A stretch of DNA of 64,000 nucleotides from Muricoccus nepalensis (GTDB lineage Bacteria > Pseudomonadota > Alphaproteobacteria > Acetobacterales > Acetobacteraceae), in NCBI RefSeq assembly GCF_006438825.1, contig NZ_RCZP01000001.1, forward strand, positions 63,056 through 127,055, read 5' to 3'. Below are positions 35,840 to 47,205 of this stretch, in pieces (position 1 is the stretch's first letter; the number at the start of each line of letters is the position of its first letter). A program made the translations under genes and the position numbers. Below the pieces are notes generated by a model, which saw only the letters and a list, made by a program, of their open reading frames with translations, was not told the DNA's origin and searched no databases.

Positions 35840-37942
35840 TCAGCGCGAGGCCCGGCCCCGCGACGGCCGGCAGGCCTCGGCGGCCTCGCGCGGGACGATG
35901 TCGAACTGCGACCCCGCGCGCTGGGCCGGCGCGGTGAAGGGCGCGCCCGCCCGCACGAACCAGGTATAGGCCTCCCGCGCCCGCGGCGTGCCCGTCACCT
36001 CCAGGAGGAGGGAGAGCGACTGCAGCGCGAGCTGCCCGTAGTCGCCGCCGCTCTTGGACCAGCCGTTCCCGTTCGAGAGGTTGCGCGCGCGCGTCGCCTC
36101 GCCGATGGCCGCCCAGGTCGTGTAGGGCGACTGCGGCGCGTTCTCCGGCGAGATCGCGATGAGGTAGGCGCAGCCGTCGTTCGGGCTGAAGCCGCGGCCG
36201 CCCGCGAGGAAGCGCCCCGCGAGGAAGTTCTCCATCCAGTCGAGCACCGCGCGCGCGTCCGCCGAGCCCCGCCGCGCCGCGTGGGCCGCCGTGGAGGCGA
36301 AGTAGTCCTGCTGCCAGGGCGGCAGCGCGCCGGGCGTGCCGTATTCCCCGGGGATCCAGCCATGCGCCTCGCCCTGCCGCCGCGTCCAATCGGGAATCTG
36401 CGCGCGCACCCAGGCCCAGTTGGTCGCGGCGGCGCCACGGAGGTAGTCGCCGGTCGGGTCGCGGGCGGGGGCGGCCCAGGCGGCGTTGTCGAGCTGCCGC
36501 AGGCTCCAGGCCGCGCCGCGCACCTGGGTGTAGCGCACGAGGTTGGCCTCCCCGTTGCCGCGGGGGTCCGGCCACTGGCCGATGATGTTCCAGGCGGACT
36601 GCGCCAGCAGCTCGTCGAGGAAGGCGCGGCGGCCGGTCAGGACGAAGGGCACGGTGGCGAGGTCGGGCTGGTGGGCGCTGTCGAGCTGCCAGCCGGACTC
36701 GGTCGCGATCTGCTGCATGAGCCCCGTCGGCGGCGACCCGCCGCGCGCGTCGGTCCAGAGGCGCGGCCACTTCTTCACGTCCAGCCAGCCGTTCGTGGAG
36801 GCGTCCCACATGTGCCAGGGCACGGAGCCCGAGGCCTCGGCCTGGCCCATCGCGACGATCGCCGCGCGGTGGTCGCCGGTCATCAGCCAGACCGCCTGCG
36901 GCTGGGTGGAGGGGCCGATGTCGGAGCGGCCGCCGGTGGCCGGCATGTCCTGGCGGATGCCGCGCGTGCCGAGCGGCGCCGCCCAGCGTGGGTCGGAGGC
37001 CAGCCCCGCGACCTGGCCGAGCACGCCGGCCGGCACGCCCGTCTCGGTGTTGTAGCGCGGCACGGCGCCGGCGTCGGCGAGGTAGTTCACGTCGTGGCGC
37101 GCGCGGGGGGGCTCCGCGACCGGCCGCCCGTTGTCCACGGCGAGCAGCCGGCCCCAGCCCGTGTACTGCCAGTGCCGGAGCGGCCCGGTGCGGAGCGCCT
37201 CACGCCCGTCGAGTAGCACTCGCGCGGCGTAGGAGGCGGTCCCGCCGCCCGGCCGCATGGCGATGTCGTTGCGCAGCCAGGCGTCCACCCAGAGCGTGCC
37301 GTCGCGGCGAACCGCGACGTCCGCCACGAGGCGCAGCGAGGTGACGCCGCCCACCGAGGCCGGCGGCACCGGCAGCGTCAGCCGCCGCTGCACCGCGAGC
37401 GGGCCGGATTGCCAGGACGCGGCCGCGTCGGTGGCGCGGAAGGCGGAGAGCAGGTCCACGCGCCAGGGCGCGCCGCCACTGGCCTCCACCTCCAGCACGG
37501 CGCCGCGGCCGGTCAGGGCGCCCGCGACGTCGAGCGGCGACGCCGCGGCCTCGCCGCCGGCCATGAGCATGAAGGCCTTCTCCTGACCGCGGCCGAGGGC
37601 CGGCGGCGCGAGGGAGAGGACCCCGAGGCGAGCGGAGCCGTCCGGGTGGGTGGCGAAGACGTCGAGCTGCGACGGCACCTCGCGCCCGTCCGGCCCGCGG
37701 ACGCGGAGCCCCGTGCCGCGCGGCAGGTCGCCCGGCCGGAAGGCGTGGCCGACGACGACGACCGTGCCGGCCGGCGCCCCGGTCCCCTCCAGCAGGAGGC
37801 CGACGATGTCGCCCGCCGCCGTCGGGCAGGGCACCGCCGGCGCCGCGACGGCCCCCGCGGGCGCGAGCGCCGCCGCGCCGAGCGCGAGGGCGGCGCGGCG
37901 CGGGAGGACCGGGCGCGGCGAGAGGGAGCTGAAAGGGTTCAT
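35840..37942 (-). CDS. Secreted protein with RIFT-barrel-like N-terminus (PcRGLX/YetA-like), possible polysaccharide lyase
   Basis: 700 residues. Signal peptide with a twin arginine (LPRRAALALGAAALAPAGAVAAP), so possibly Tat-exported. The N-terminal 250 residues have the layout of the RIFT barrel of exo-rhamnogalacturonan-lyase/YetA proteins (GHAFRPGDLPRGTGLRV, then a VPSQLDVFATHPDGSARLGVL block); the rest is helical and Trp-rich as in alpha/alpha-barrel carbohydrate enzymes (DYFASTAAHAARRGSADA, GRGFSPNDGCAYLIAISPENAP). It is coupled by ATGA to the GT4 gene and is the last gene of the EPS operon. Inference: cuts or trims the exopolysaccharide. A structural role is possible; no catalytic residue was identified. 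Confidence 0.6.
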   Translation of the reverse strand: MNPFSSLSPRPVLPRRAALALGAAALAPAGAVAAPAVPCPTAAGDIVGLLLEGTGAPAGTVVVVGHAFRPGDLPRGTGLRVRGPDGREVPSQLDVFATHPDGSARLGVLSLAPPALGRGQEKAFMLMAGGEAAASPLDVAGALTGRGAVLEVEASGGAPWRVDLLSAFRATDAAASWQSGPLAVQRRLTLPVPPASVGGVTSLRLVADVAVRRDGTLWVDAWLRNDIAMRPGGGTASYAARVLLDGREALRTGPLRHWQYTGWGRLLAVDNGRPVAEPPRARHDVNYLADAGAVPRYNTETGVPAGVLGQVAGLASDPRWAAPLGTRGIRQDMPATGGRSDIGPSTQPQAVWLMTGDHRAAIVAMGQAEASGSVPWHMWDASTNGWLDVKKWPRLWTDARGGSPPTGLMQQIATESGWQLDSAHQPDLATVPFVLTGRRAFLDELLAQSAWNIIGQWPDPRGNGEANLVRYTQVRGAAWSLRQLDNAAWAAPARDPTGDYLRGAAATNWAWVRAQIPDWTRRQGEAHGWIPGEYGTPGALPPWQQDYFASTAAHAARRGSADARAVLDWMENFLAGRFLAGGRGFSPNDGCAYLIAISPENAPQSPYTTWAAIGEATRARNLSNGNGWSKSGGDYGQLALQSLSLLLEVTGTPRAREAYTWFVRAGAPFTAPAQRAGSQFDIVPREAAEACRPSRGRASR

Positions 37943-39246
37943 CCGGTCTGTCCCAGCACGCGGCGGAAGAGGGAGACCTGCCCCGCCGTGGTTTCGTCCC
38001 AGCCGAAACGCTCGGCATAGGCCCGGGTGTCGGCGCGGGACGGCGGTGCCGCGAGAAGGCGGCGGACGCCCGCGGCGATGGCCTCGGGCGTCGTCTCGTC
38101 CAGGACGAGCCCCGCGGCCGGGGAGGAGACCGCCTCGCGGCTGCCCCAGGCCGGGCTCGCGACCACGGGCGTGCCGCAGGCCATAGCCTCGAGCAGCACG
38201 TTCGCCCATCCCTCGCGCGAGGAGGCGAGCACGAGGGCGTCGGCGGCGCTGTAGAACTCGGGCAGGCGGCCGTGCGGCTGCGGCCCGACCAGGAGCACCC
38301 GGTCGCCGACCCCGCACCGCTCCGCCAGCGCGAGGAGCGCCCCCCGCTCGGGACCCTCGCCCGCGATGAGCAGCGTGTGCCCGGGCAGGTCGCGCAGGGC
38401 GGCGATGACGTGGTGGTGGCCCTTGCGCTCGATCAGCAGCCCGACCGAGAGCAGCACCGGTCCTTCCCCGAGCCCGAGCGCGGCCCGCGCGGCGGCGCGG
38501 TCCCGCGGGGCGAAGGCGCCGAGGTCGACGCCGTTGCGCAGCACCGTCACCTTTTCCCGCGGCGCGCCGAGCGCGTGCAGGCCCTCGGCGAGACCGGCGC
38601 TGACGGAGATGAGCGCGTCCGCCCCGGCGATCGCGACCTCGCGGATGAGGCGCCCGGGCACCGCGTAGCGCGGCAGGAGGCTGGTGTCCGAGCCGCGGGC
38701 GGTGATCACCACCGGCTTGCCGAAGCGCCGCCCGAGCCAGACCGCCGCGACGCCGTCGGGGTAGAGGTAGTGCGCGTCGATGGCGTCGAAGCGCAGCCCC
38801 TCCTCCACCATCCGCGTCAGGGCCCGGGCCGCGGCGTCGTAGAGGAGGAAGGGCGCGGCCGACATGCCCACGCGCGGGATGGCGAGGTAGCGAGGGTGGT
38901 GGACGGCGAGGCCGTGGCGCGTCTCGAGGCGCGGGGCGGCGGCGTGGCGCGCCCACTCGCCGAAGCGCGGGGAGCGCGAGGGGAACCAGGGGACGGGGGC
39001 GAGGACGGTCGCCTCGGCCTCACCGCCGGCGACGAGGTGCCGCAGCCTGTTCTCGACGAAGACGCCGTGGCTGGGCCTGGACGCGCTTGGGAAGAGGGTG
39101 CTGAAGGTCAGCAGGCGCAGCCTCAGCGCCGGCGCGCTTGCGGTCGCGCCAGGACGGGGTGCCGGCGCGGCCGCGCGCCCCTCCCGCGGCGGGGAGAGGC
39201 TCGTCGGGCTCTCCGGCCATGTCGAAGATAAAGCCGAGCTTGTCAC
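37939..39246 (-). CDS. GT4 glycosyltransferase, TuaC/EpsE-like
   Basis: 435 residues. From residue 43 it reads RLLTFSTLFPSASRPSHGVFVENRLRHL, the opening of TuaC-like GT-B enzymes, and it ends with the donor site ADALVLASSREGWANVLLEAMACGTPVVAS containing the two glutamates. It would add a sugar to the lipid-linked EPS repeat. The only start upstream of the conserved part is a GTG whose first 42 codons read as Ser/Pro/Ala-rich sequence and overlap the small membrane-protein gene in another frame, so the start is uncertain. Coupled to the YetA-like gene by ATGA. Confidence 0.8.
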   Translation of the reverse strand: MTSSALSSTWPESPTSLSPPREGRAAAPAPRPGATASAPALRLRLLTFSTLFPSASRPSHGVFVENRLRHLVAGGEAEATVLAPVPWFPSRSPRFGEWARHAAAPRLETRHGLAVHHPRYLAIPRVGMSAAPFLLYDAAARALTRMVEEGLRFDAIDAHYLYPDGVAAVWLGRRFGKPVVITARGSDTSLLPRYAVPGRLIREVAIAGADALISVSAGLAEGLHALGAPREKVTVLRNGVDLGAFAPRDRAAARAALGLGEGPVLLSVGLLIERKGHHHVIAALRDLPGHTLLIAGEGPERGALLALAERCGVGDRVLLVGPQPHGRLPEFYSAADALVLASSREGWANVLLEAMACGTPVVASPAWGSREAVSSPAAGLVLDETTPEAIAAGVRRLLAAPPSRADTRAYAERFGWDETTAGQVSLFRRVLGQTG

Positions 39247-39328
39247 GCCGCTGCGGCTCCGGCCGGACCACCCAGAAGGCGAGCCAGCCGATCCCGATGA
39301 GCATGCACAGGAAGTAGATGCCGTCCAT
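39020..39328 (-). CDS. Small single-pass membrane protein overlapping the GT4 start
   Basis: 102 residues if it runs to its stop. The opening MDGIYFLCMLIGIGWLAFWVV is a clear membrane helix, followed by a charged tail (RPEPQRRDKLGFIFDMAGEPDEP). The first 30 codons lie outside any other gene and look genuine; the last 75 overlap the glycosyltransferase in a different frame. It is unrecognised, but small one-helix proteins occur in EPS operons. The real C-terminus or the GT start may be wrong in this reading. Confidence 0.5.
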   Translation of the reverse strand: MDGIYFLCMLIGIGWLAFWVVRPEPQRRDKLGFIFDMAGEPDEPLPAAGGARGRAGTPSWRDRKRAGAEAAPADLQHPLPKRVQAQPRRLRREQAAAPRRRR

Positions 39329-39391
39329 GGCCGTTGGTTCCGTCTTCCGGCGTTCCGCCGCGGGAGGGTCGATGCTGAGGCAGGGTCCGGC

Positions 39392-40786
39392 TCATCGCGC
39401 GACCGCCGGCCGCTTCGCGAGAGGGCGCGGGACGCCGGGCGCGGCGGTCACCGCCACCGCGGCGGCCTCCTCGAGCGCGCCGGCCGCGGGGCTCGGGGCG
39501 GCCACGCCGCGCTTGCGCCAGCCGACCGCGTTCGCGCGCTCCTCCGCCTTCACCACCTGCCGCGCGAGCGTGTGCGTGGCCGCGATGACCACGAGGAGCG
39601 TCCAGTAGAAGTCCCAGTAGGAGAGCGAGAGGAAGGTGCCGCTCACGAGGTAGGCGACGATGGAGACCTGCGCCATGCGCCCGAAGTCGTAGGCCCAGGC
39701 GAGCTCCGGCCGTCGTCGGGTCATCGAGACGATGCGGAAGGTGTAGTAGACGCCCGCCAGCGTCATCGTCACCCACACGAAGAAGGTGGGAAAGCCGTTC
39801 TCGCCGAGAAGCTCGAACCAGATGCTGTGCACGGCCCGCGCCGGGCCGTCAGGCGCCACGGTGTCGACCACCTGCCGGTTGTAGGGGCCGGTGAAGCCCG
39901 AGCCGGAGAGCGGGTTGGCGAGGGCGAGCTTGAGGGAGATGCCCCAGAGGACGAGGCGCTCGGAGGCGGAGGCGTCGGCATCGTAGGAGCCGATCGACTG
40001 CATGCGCTCGGTCCACTGGGCCGGCATGAAGGCGAGCGCGCCGGTGAGGACCACGCCGAGCACCGCGCCGGTCACGACCTTCCGGGTGCTGCGCCACCAG
40101 AGGATCACCGTCGCGGCCGCGAGGCCGAGCAGCGCGCCGCGGGAGTAGCTGGTGATCGTGGCGAGGAGGGTGAAGCACATCGCGGCCGCGAGGCCGATCC
40201 GGACCGGCGCGTTGCGGGACTGCAGGCGGAGGTAGTTCATCAGCGGCAGCGTCACGAGCATCGCGGCCGCGAGATGGTTGTTGTCGAAGATCATCGTCTG
40301 GTCGGGGCCCCAGATCCGGTAGGAGCCGCCCGTCAGGAGCGAGAAGATCCCGCCGCGCACGCCGTAGTAGCCGATCGAGATCACCATGACCCAGATCAGC
40401 GCGTGCACGCGCCGACGCTCCGTCAGCAGCGACGCGGTGAGGAGGAGCCCGAGCAGCACCTTCTCCACGAACTGCCACTTCGCCCAGACCGCCGTCGGGT
40501 CGCCGAGCGCCATGATCGTGGTGAAGGTGAAGAGCAGCATCAGCGTGAAGATGAGCCCCGTGACGGCGTTCAGCGCCAGTCGCTTCGGCTCGCCCGCCAG
40601 GAGGCAGCCGAGGAGGGTCGCCGCGAAGACCATCATCGCCCAGGGCATGGGCCCGGCCGGCCCGTAGACCAGCCGGTGCGGATTCATGAAGGAGATCCAG
40701 GACCACAGGAGGATGCCGACAAAGGGCCGCGCCACCGCAAGCGGCAGCAGCAGCAGCATCGTCGCGAGGAAGACGGCGTCACGCAC
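39392..40786 (-). CDS. O-antigen ligase/polymerase-like protein, exosortase A-associated (putative O-glycosylation ligase)
   Basis: 464 residues with about 12 membrane helices. It carries a large periplasmic loop between WGPDQTMIFDNNHLAAAMLVTLPL and the conserved GSGFTGPY...AVHSIWFELLGENGFPTFF block of the Wzy/WaaL superfamily. The sequence matches my recollection of the TIGR03097 exosortase-A family (PEP_O_lig), which either polymerises the repeat or ligates glycans to PEP-CTERM proteins. The C-terminal 60 residues are Ala-rich and cytoplasmic. It lies 36 bases downstream of prsT. Confidence 0.85.
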   Translation of the reverse strand: MRDAVFLATMLLLLPLAVARPFVGILLWSWISFMNPHRLVYGPAGPMPWAMMVFAATLLGCLLAGEPKRLALNAVTGLIFTLMLLFTFTTIMALGDPTAVWAKWQFVEKVLLGLLLTASLLTERRRVHALIWVMVISIGYYGVRGGIFSLLTGGSYRIWGPDQTMIFDNNHLAAAMLVTLPLMNYLRLQSRNAPVRIGLAAAMCFTLLATITSYSRGALLGLAAATVILWWRSTRKVVTGAVLGVVLTGALAFMPAQWTERMQSIGSYDADASASERLVLWGISLKLALANPLSGSGFTGPYNRQVVDTVAPDGPARAVHSIWFELLGENGFPTFFVWVTMTLAGVYYTFRIVSMTRRRPELAWAYDFGRMAQVSIVAYLVSGTFLSLSYWDFYWTLLVVIAATHTLARQVVKAEERANAVGWRKRGVAAPSPAAGALEEAAAVAVTAAPGVPRPLAKRPAVAR

Positions 40787-40822
40787 GGCGCGGACCCTCC
40801 CCCGGCCGCCGGCCCCGCGGCC

Positions 40823-43632
40823 TCACCGGCCCGCCTTCAGGTCGGCCAGCAGGCGCTCGGCCTCCGGGCGGCCGTCGAAGGCGGCCGTGTTGGCGAGGAC
40901 CGGCGTGAGGATGCGGAGCGCCTCGTCGCGGTTGCCGCTCTGGTGCAGCGCGTAGGCGAGGCGGTAGGCCGCGGCCTGGTCGGGGCGCCCCGCGGCCTCG
41001 CGCCCGTTGACGGACTGGCGGAGCAGGGAGACGCCGAGCCGCGGGTCGCCGGCCCGGGTCACGATCCAGCCGAGCGTGTCGGCGGTGTCGACGTTCTGCG
41101 ACAGCGCGTAGGCGCGCTCGGCCATCTCCCGCGCCTGCGCCGTCGCGCCGCGCCGGTCGACCAGCCAAGCGAGGTTGTTGAGCGCCACCGCGTCGTTCGG
41201 CGCGCGCTCCACGAGCTTCGTGAGCCCCGCCTCCGCCTCGGCGTAGCGCCGCTGCATGATGTCCATGGAGGCGAGGGCCTGGAGCGCGTTCAGGTCGTCC
41301 GGCTGGCGCGCGACCCAGGCGCGCAGCACCGCCGCGGCCTCGGGCACCTTGCCGGCGTTCCGGAGCATGGCGGACTGGCGGAGCGCCAGGAAGGAATTCG
41401 GCGTCTTCTCGTTCGCCGCCGCGTAGGCGCGGGCGGCGTCCTCCAGCCGGTTCTCGCCGGCCAGCAGGTCGCCCCGCAGCCCGGCCGCGGCCGGCAGCGA
41501 GGTCGGCTGCAGGGCCAGCCGGTCGGCCTGGGCGAGGGCGGCGTCGAGGCCGCGCGCCTGCTTCACGAGCCCCACATAGGCCTGCTGCAGCCGGACGTCG
41601 CCGGGCGCCGAGCGCAGGCCCTCCTGGATGATCGACTCCGCGGCGCGCGCGTCGCCCTGCCGAAGCGTCAGCGCCGCCAGGCGGAGCCGCGCCTCGATGG
41701 AGGCGGGATCCTCCGCCAGCGCCGCGCGGGCGGCCTCGCGCGCGTCGTCCCAGCGGCTGAGCGCCACCAGCGCCTCGGCGCGCGCCATCGGCAGCAGCGG
41801 GCCCCGGTTGCGGGGGTTGGCGCGGAGCGCCGGGCTCTCGACGAGCGCCAGCGCCTTCTCGCCCTCGTTCGAGCGGACCAGCACCTCGGCCAGCGCGAGG
41901 GTCAGCGGAAGCTCGCCGGGCGCGGCGGCCTGGGCCGCCTCGAGCACGGCGCGCGCGGGCACGGCGCGCGGGGAGCCCGGCCGGGCCGCCGCGCCGAGCT
42001 GGCCCAGCGCGTCGGCGTTGCCGGGGTCGCGGCGCAGGACCTCGCCGAGCAGCTTCTCGGCCTCGTCCGGCCGCCCGCCGGCCGCCGCCACGCGGGCGAG
42101 CCCGAGGCGCGCGCCGATCGAGTCCGGGTGGTCGCGCAGGACAGCCTCGTAGGAGGCGCGCGCGCCGACGAAGTCGAGCTTGGTGAGCTTCAGCGTGCCC
42201 TCGGTGACCCCGGCGGCCTCGCCGCGGCGCCCCGCCTCGCCCAGTCGGTCGAGCTGGGCGGAGGCGCCGCTCATATCGCCGCGGAGCATGGAGGCGGTGG
42301 CCAGCAGCTCCCGCACCGGCGGCTGCTCCGGCTGCAGGGCGAGGGACTTCTCCGCCGCCTCCACCGCGCCGCGCGCGTCGCCCGCGCCCAGGCGGGCGGC
42401 GGCGAGGCGGTTGAGGACGCCGGTGTCCTGCGGCGCGAGGGCCGCGGCGCGGCCGAGCGCCTCGGCCGCCTCGCGCGGGCGGCGGGCCGCGCCGTGGGCG
42501 CGCCCGAGAAGGTCGTAGGTGTCGGCGTCGGCCTGGCCCTGGGGCCCGAGCCGCGAGAGGTAGCGGGTGAGCGTGCCCGCGGCGCCGTCGGGGCGCCCCG
42601 CCTCCATATCCATGGCCGCGAGCAGCTTCACGCCGCGCACGTCGTCCGGGCGCCGCGCGACGTGGCGCCGGGCCGAGTCCTCGGCCTGCGCGGTCTGGTT
42701 GAGGGCGCGCTTCGTCAGGGCCTGGATGAGGTAGCCGTCCGGGAAGCTCGACAGCACGGGCTGGATGCGCTGCAGGCTCTCGTCGGCCCCGCGCCAGTCG
42801 CCGGCCCGGGCGAGCAGCGTCGCCCGCAGGTAGATCGCGGCGGCGCTGCCGGGCTGGCTCGTCAGGGCGGCGTCCACGTCCTGCTTCGCCGCGGCGTTGT
42901 CGCCGAGCTGCATCAGGGCCTCGGCGCGCGAGAGGCGGGCCGGCACGTTGCCGGGCGCGATCGCGACGACGCGGCCGATCGTCTCCGCACCCTCGCGCGC
43001 GGCGCCGCGGGTCATCTGCAGCGTGCCCTTGCGGAGCAGCGCCTCGATGGAGTTGGGGTCGGCCGCGAGCGCCTTGTCGGCCTCGGCCTCGGCGCCGGGG
43101 CGGTCGCCCTTGGCCAGCGCGAGCGCCGCGGCCGCGAGGTGGGGCTCGGCGACGTTGGGGCCGAAGCTGAGCGCCTCCGCCACCGAGGCCGCGGCGTTGT
43201 CCTGCTGGTTGAGCGAGAGTTGCGCGAGCGCCCGGCCGGAGGCGACCTGCGCGCCCAGGGCCGGGTTCCCGGCCGGCACCGGGAAGTCGCGCAGCAGGTC
43301 GGCGTGGCGGCCCTGCACGAGGTAGGCGCGCAGCAGCGCCGCGGTGGTCACGACGGGGTCGGCGCCGATCTCGAGCGCGGCGCGCGCCTCCTTCTCGGCC
43401 GTCACGCCGTCGCCGAGGTCGATGCTCGCCTGGACCAGGGCGAGGCGGGCGGCGGTGGAGCGCGGGTCGTCGCGGACGGCGTTGCGAAGCTCGATCTGCG
43501 CGGTCCGGAGGTCGCCCTTCGCCTGGGCCGCGCGGGCGCGCTCCATGGGCTGCGCGAGAGCCGGCACCGCGGCCGCCGAGAGCCCCGCGAGGAGGGCGAG
43601 AGCCAAGGGGCGCGGGAGGGCCTTGCGGCGGA

Positions 43633-43636
<4 letters not shown>
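40823..43636 (-). CDS. prsT: XrtA/PEP-CTERM system TPR protein PrsT
   Basis: 937 residues made of a signal peptide (about 1-29, cleaved at ALA-QP) and some 20 tetratricopeptide helix pairs; blocks such as AAAARRPG... aside, the repeats ALEIGADP, ALAADPNSIEALLRKGTLQMTRG and LNALQALASMDIMQRRYAEAEAGLTKLVERAPNDAVALNNLAWL are typical. It fits the PrsT family (TIGR02917, from memory), encoded beside prsK and prsR in XrtA loci. Relatives are described as lipoproteins, but no Cys lies near the cleavage site here, so it should be soluble in the periplasm. Its role is probably as a scaffold for polymer export. Confidence 0.88.
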
Positions 43637-45062
<1,426 letters not shown>

Positions 45063-45066
<4 letters not shown>

Positions 45067-47177
45067 ACGAAGGCCGCCTGTGAACGGTGGTTGGGTGAGG
45101 CTTGGCCGGACGGGGCAGCCTCCGTCCGGGCGGCCGGGGGCAGGTGCAGGCGCATGGTCGTGCCCTTGCCGGGGGCGCTCTGCACCTCGAGGTCGCCGCC
45201 GGCCTCGCGCAGGAGCTCCCGCGCCTGCCAGGCGCCGATGCCGTTGCCGTCGGGGCGCGCGGTGCGGAGCGGCCGGAACAGCTCGTCGCGGATGAAGTCG
45301 GCGGTCATGCCGAGACCCTGGTCCACGATGTCGACCAGCGGCGCCTCGGGCGCCCCGTGCAGGCGGAGCAGCACGGGCGACCCCTCGGGCGAGGCCTCGA
45401 TCGCGTTGTCGAGGAGGTGGCCGACCGCGGCCTCGAAGGATTCCGGCCGCATGGCGGTCCCGCCGGCCAGGGCGCACTCGACCGCGACCTGCGGGCCGCG
45501 CCCACGGGCGATGGAGCGGAGCCGGTCCGGCAGGTCGCGGACGCTGCCGCGCGGGTCGGTCGCGTCGGCGCTCGTCAGCGCGTCCGCGGGCTCGCGCAGG
45601 CGGGCGATGAGGGTGTCGATCCGGGCCGTCGCGGCGCGGACGGTGATCAGCATGTCGCGCTGGAACTCCGGGTCGCTGATGTTGTCCTCGGCGTTGCCGA
45701 GCAGCAGCTTCAGCCCGCCGGAGACGGTCTTCACGTCATGCGCGACGAAAGCGAAGCGGGCGGCGTAGTTCGCCAGGCGCCGCCCGTCGGCCAGGCGCTC
45801 CGCCGCCTGCCGCTCGGCGAGGAACATCGCGACCTCCCGGCCGAGCGCGCGAAGCAGCTCGAAGACCTCGGTGTCCAGCGGGAAGGAGGCGCGGGGCGGC
45901 GCCAGCAGGGCCGCGCCGAGCACGCCGTGGCGGTGGTGCAGCAGCGGCACGGCGAGCCAGAGGGCGCCATAGGCCCCGCGCAGCGCCGCCGCGGCCGGCA
46001 CCGCCTCCGTGAGCACGAGGACCCGCTCCCCCGCGCCGAGCGCGTCCAGCAGGGGCCGCGCGTCGGGCGCGGGCACGGCGGGGCTGTTCCAGGAGCCCGC
46101 CCAGCGAAGGCCGCCGGCGCCGCCCTCCTCCCGCAGGAGGAGCACGCCCGCGGGGCTGTCCACGGCGTCCGCGATGGCGCGGACCGCGCGCACCGCCGCC
46201 GGCGCCTGCCCGTCTGGGCCGGAGAGCGCGGCGATGCAGCGCATCCACTCCCAGCGGTAGTCGTAGCGGGCGCGGAAGAAGGGATCGACGAGGAAGCGGC
46301 GGATCCGGGAGCGCGCCGAGCGCGAGGCGAGCGCCACCACCAGCGCCATGACGCCGCCCGCCAGGAGGCTCGCCTGCGCCGTCGGGCCCCAGCTTCCCCC
46401 GAGGCTCTCGAGCATCTGCCCGGCCGCGCCGACCCCGAAGAGGAAGGTGCCGCTGACCACGAGCGTCGCCCCGTGGAACACCGCCTGCCGCGAGACCGGC
46501 GGGCCCCGGCGCCAGCGACGGTCGCGCAGCGCGGCCACGAGGAGGAGGCCCGCGGCGAGCATGCTGAGCGCCGCGCGCGAATCGAGGAGGATCGGCGAGA
46601 AGCGGTGGGCGAGGACCGCCTCAACGTAGAGGACGAGGTCGAAGACGCCGAGGCCGCCGATGGCGATGCAGGGCAGGTTGACGTGCCAGCGCGCCGCCTC
46701 GCCCGCGCCGCGGTAGACGTTCTCCGCGAGCAGGACGACCAGCACCGCCAGCGCGAGCCGCGCGACGATCGACGGGGTGGCGAAGACCGCGCCGGCGACG
46801 GGGTTGCCGGCCATGACCGTGGCGGAAGGGAGGAGGGTGACGGCCGCGAGCAGCACGGCGCCGCCCATCCAGAGCCGCGGGCGCAGGCCCGCCGGACCGG
46901 ACCGCTCGCGCTCGTGCAGGTGCAGCAGCAGGGCGCACCAGAGGCAGGCGCGGAGGGGCTCCAGCACGCCCGCGACGCCGTTGAGCGGGGCGTCGATCGG
47001 CCAGATCGCCGTCGCCGCCGCCCAGGCCGCCAGCGCGGCGCAGGCCCCGCCGAGCAGCCAGGTGGTGAGGCCGCGCCGCCCCGTTGCCCAGATCAGAACG
47101 GCCACCAGGACACAGACACCGGCGCAGGCTGCGTGGAGCGGCCATGACACGAGGACGGTCATGCCGAAGCCGGTCAT
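45063..47177 (-). CDS. prsK: Sensor histidine kinase PrsK
   Basis: 704 residues. Eight or so N-terminal membrane helices (about 8-290), then a GAF-like sensing domain (about 320-455), a histidine-containing dimerisation block RFAFVAHDVKT with phospho-His480, and an ATPase domain with N box HLLDNAIEASPEG and DQGLGMT, ending GKGTTMRLHLPP. The organisation matches the PEP-CTERM system kinase (TIGR02916, from memory). The signal sensed is unknown. It feeds PrsR, with which it is translationally coupled. Confidence 0.92.
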
Positions 47178-47205
47178 GGGCGAGGTGGCGCTCCGCGCTG
47201 TGGCC

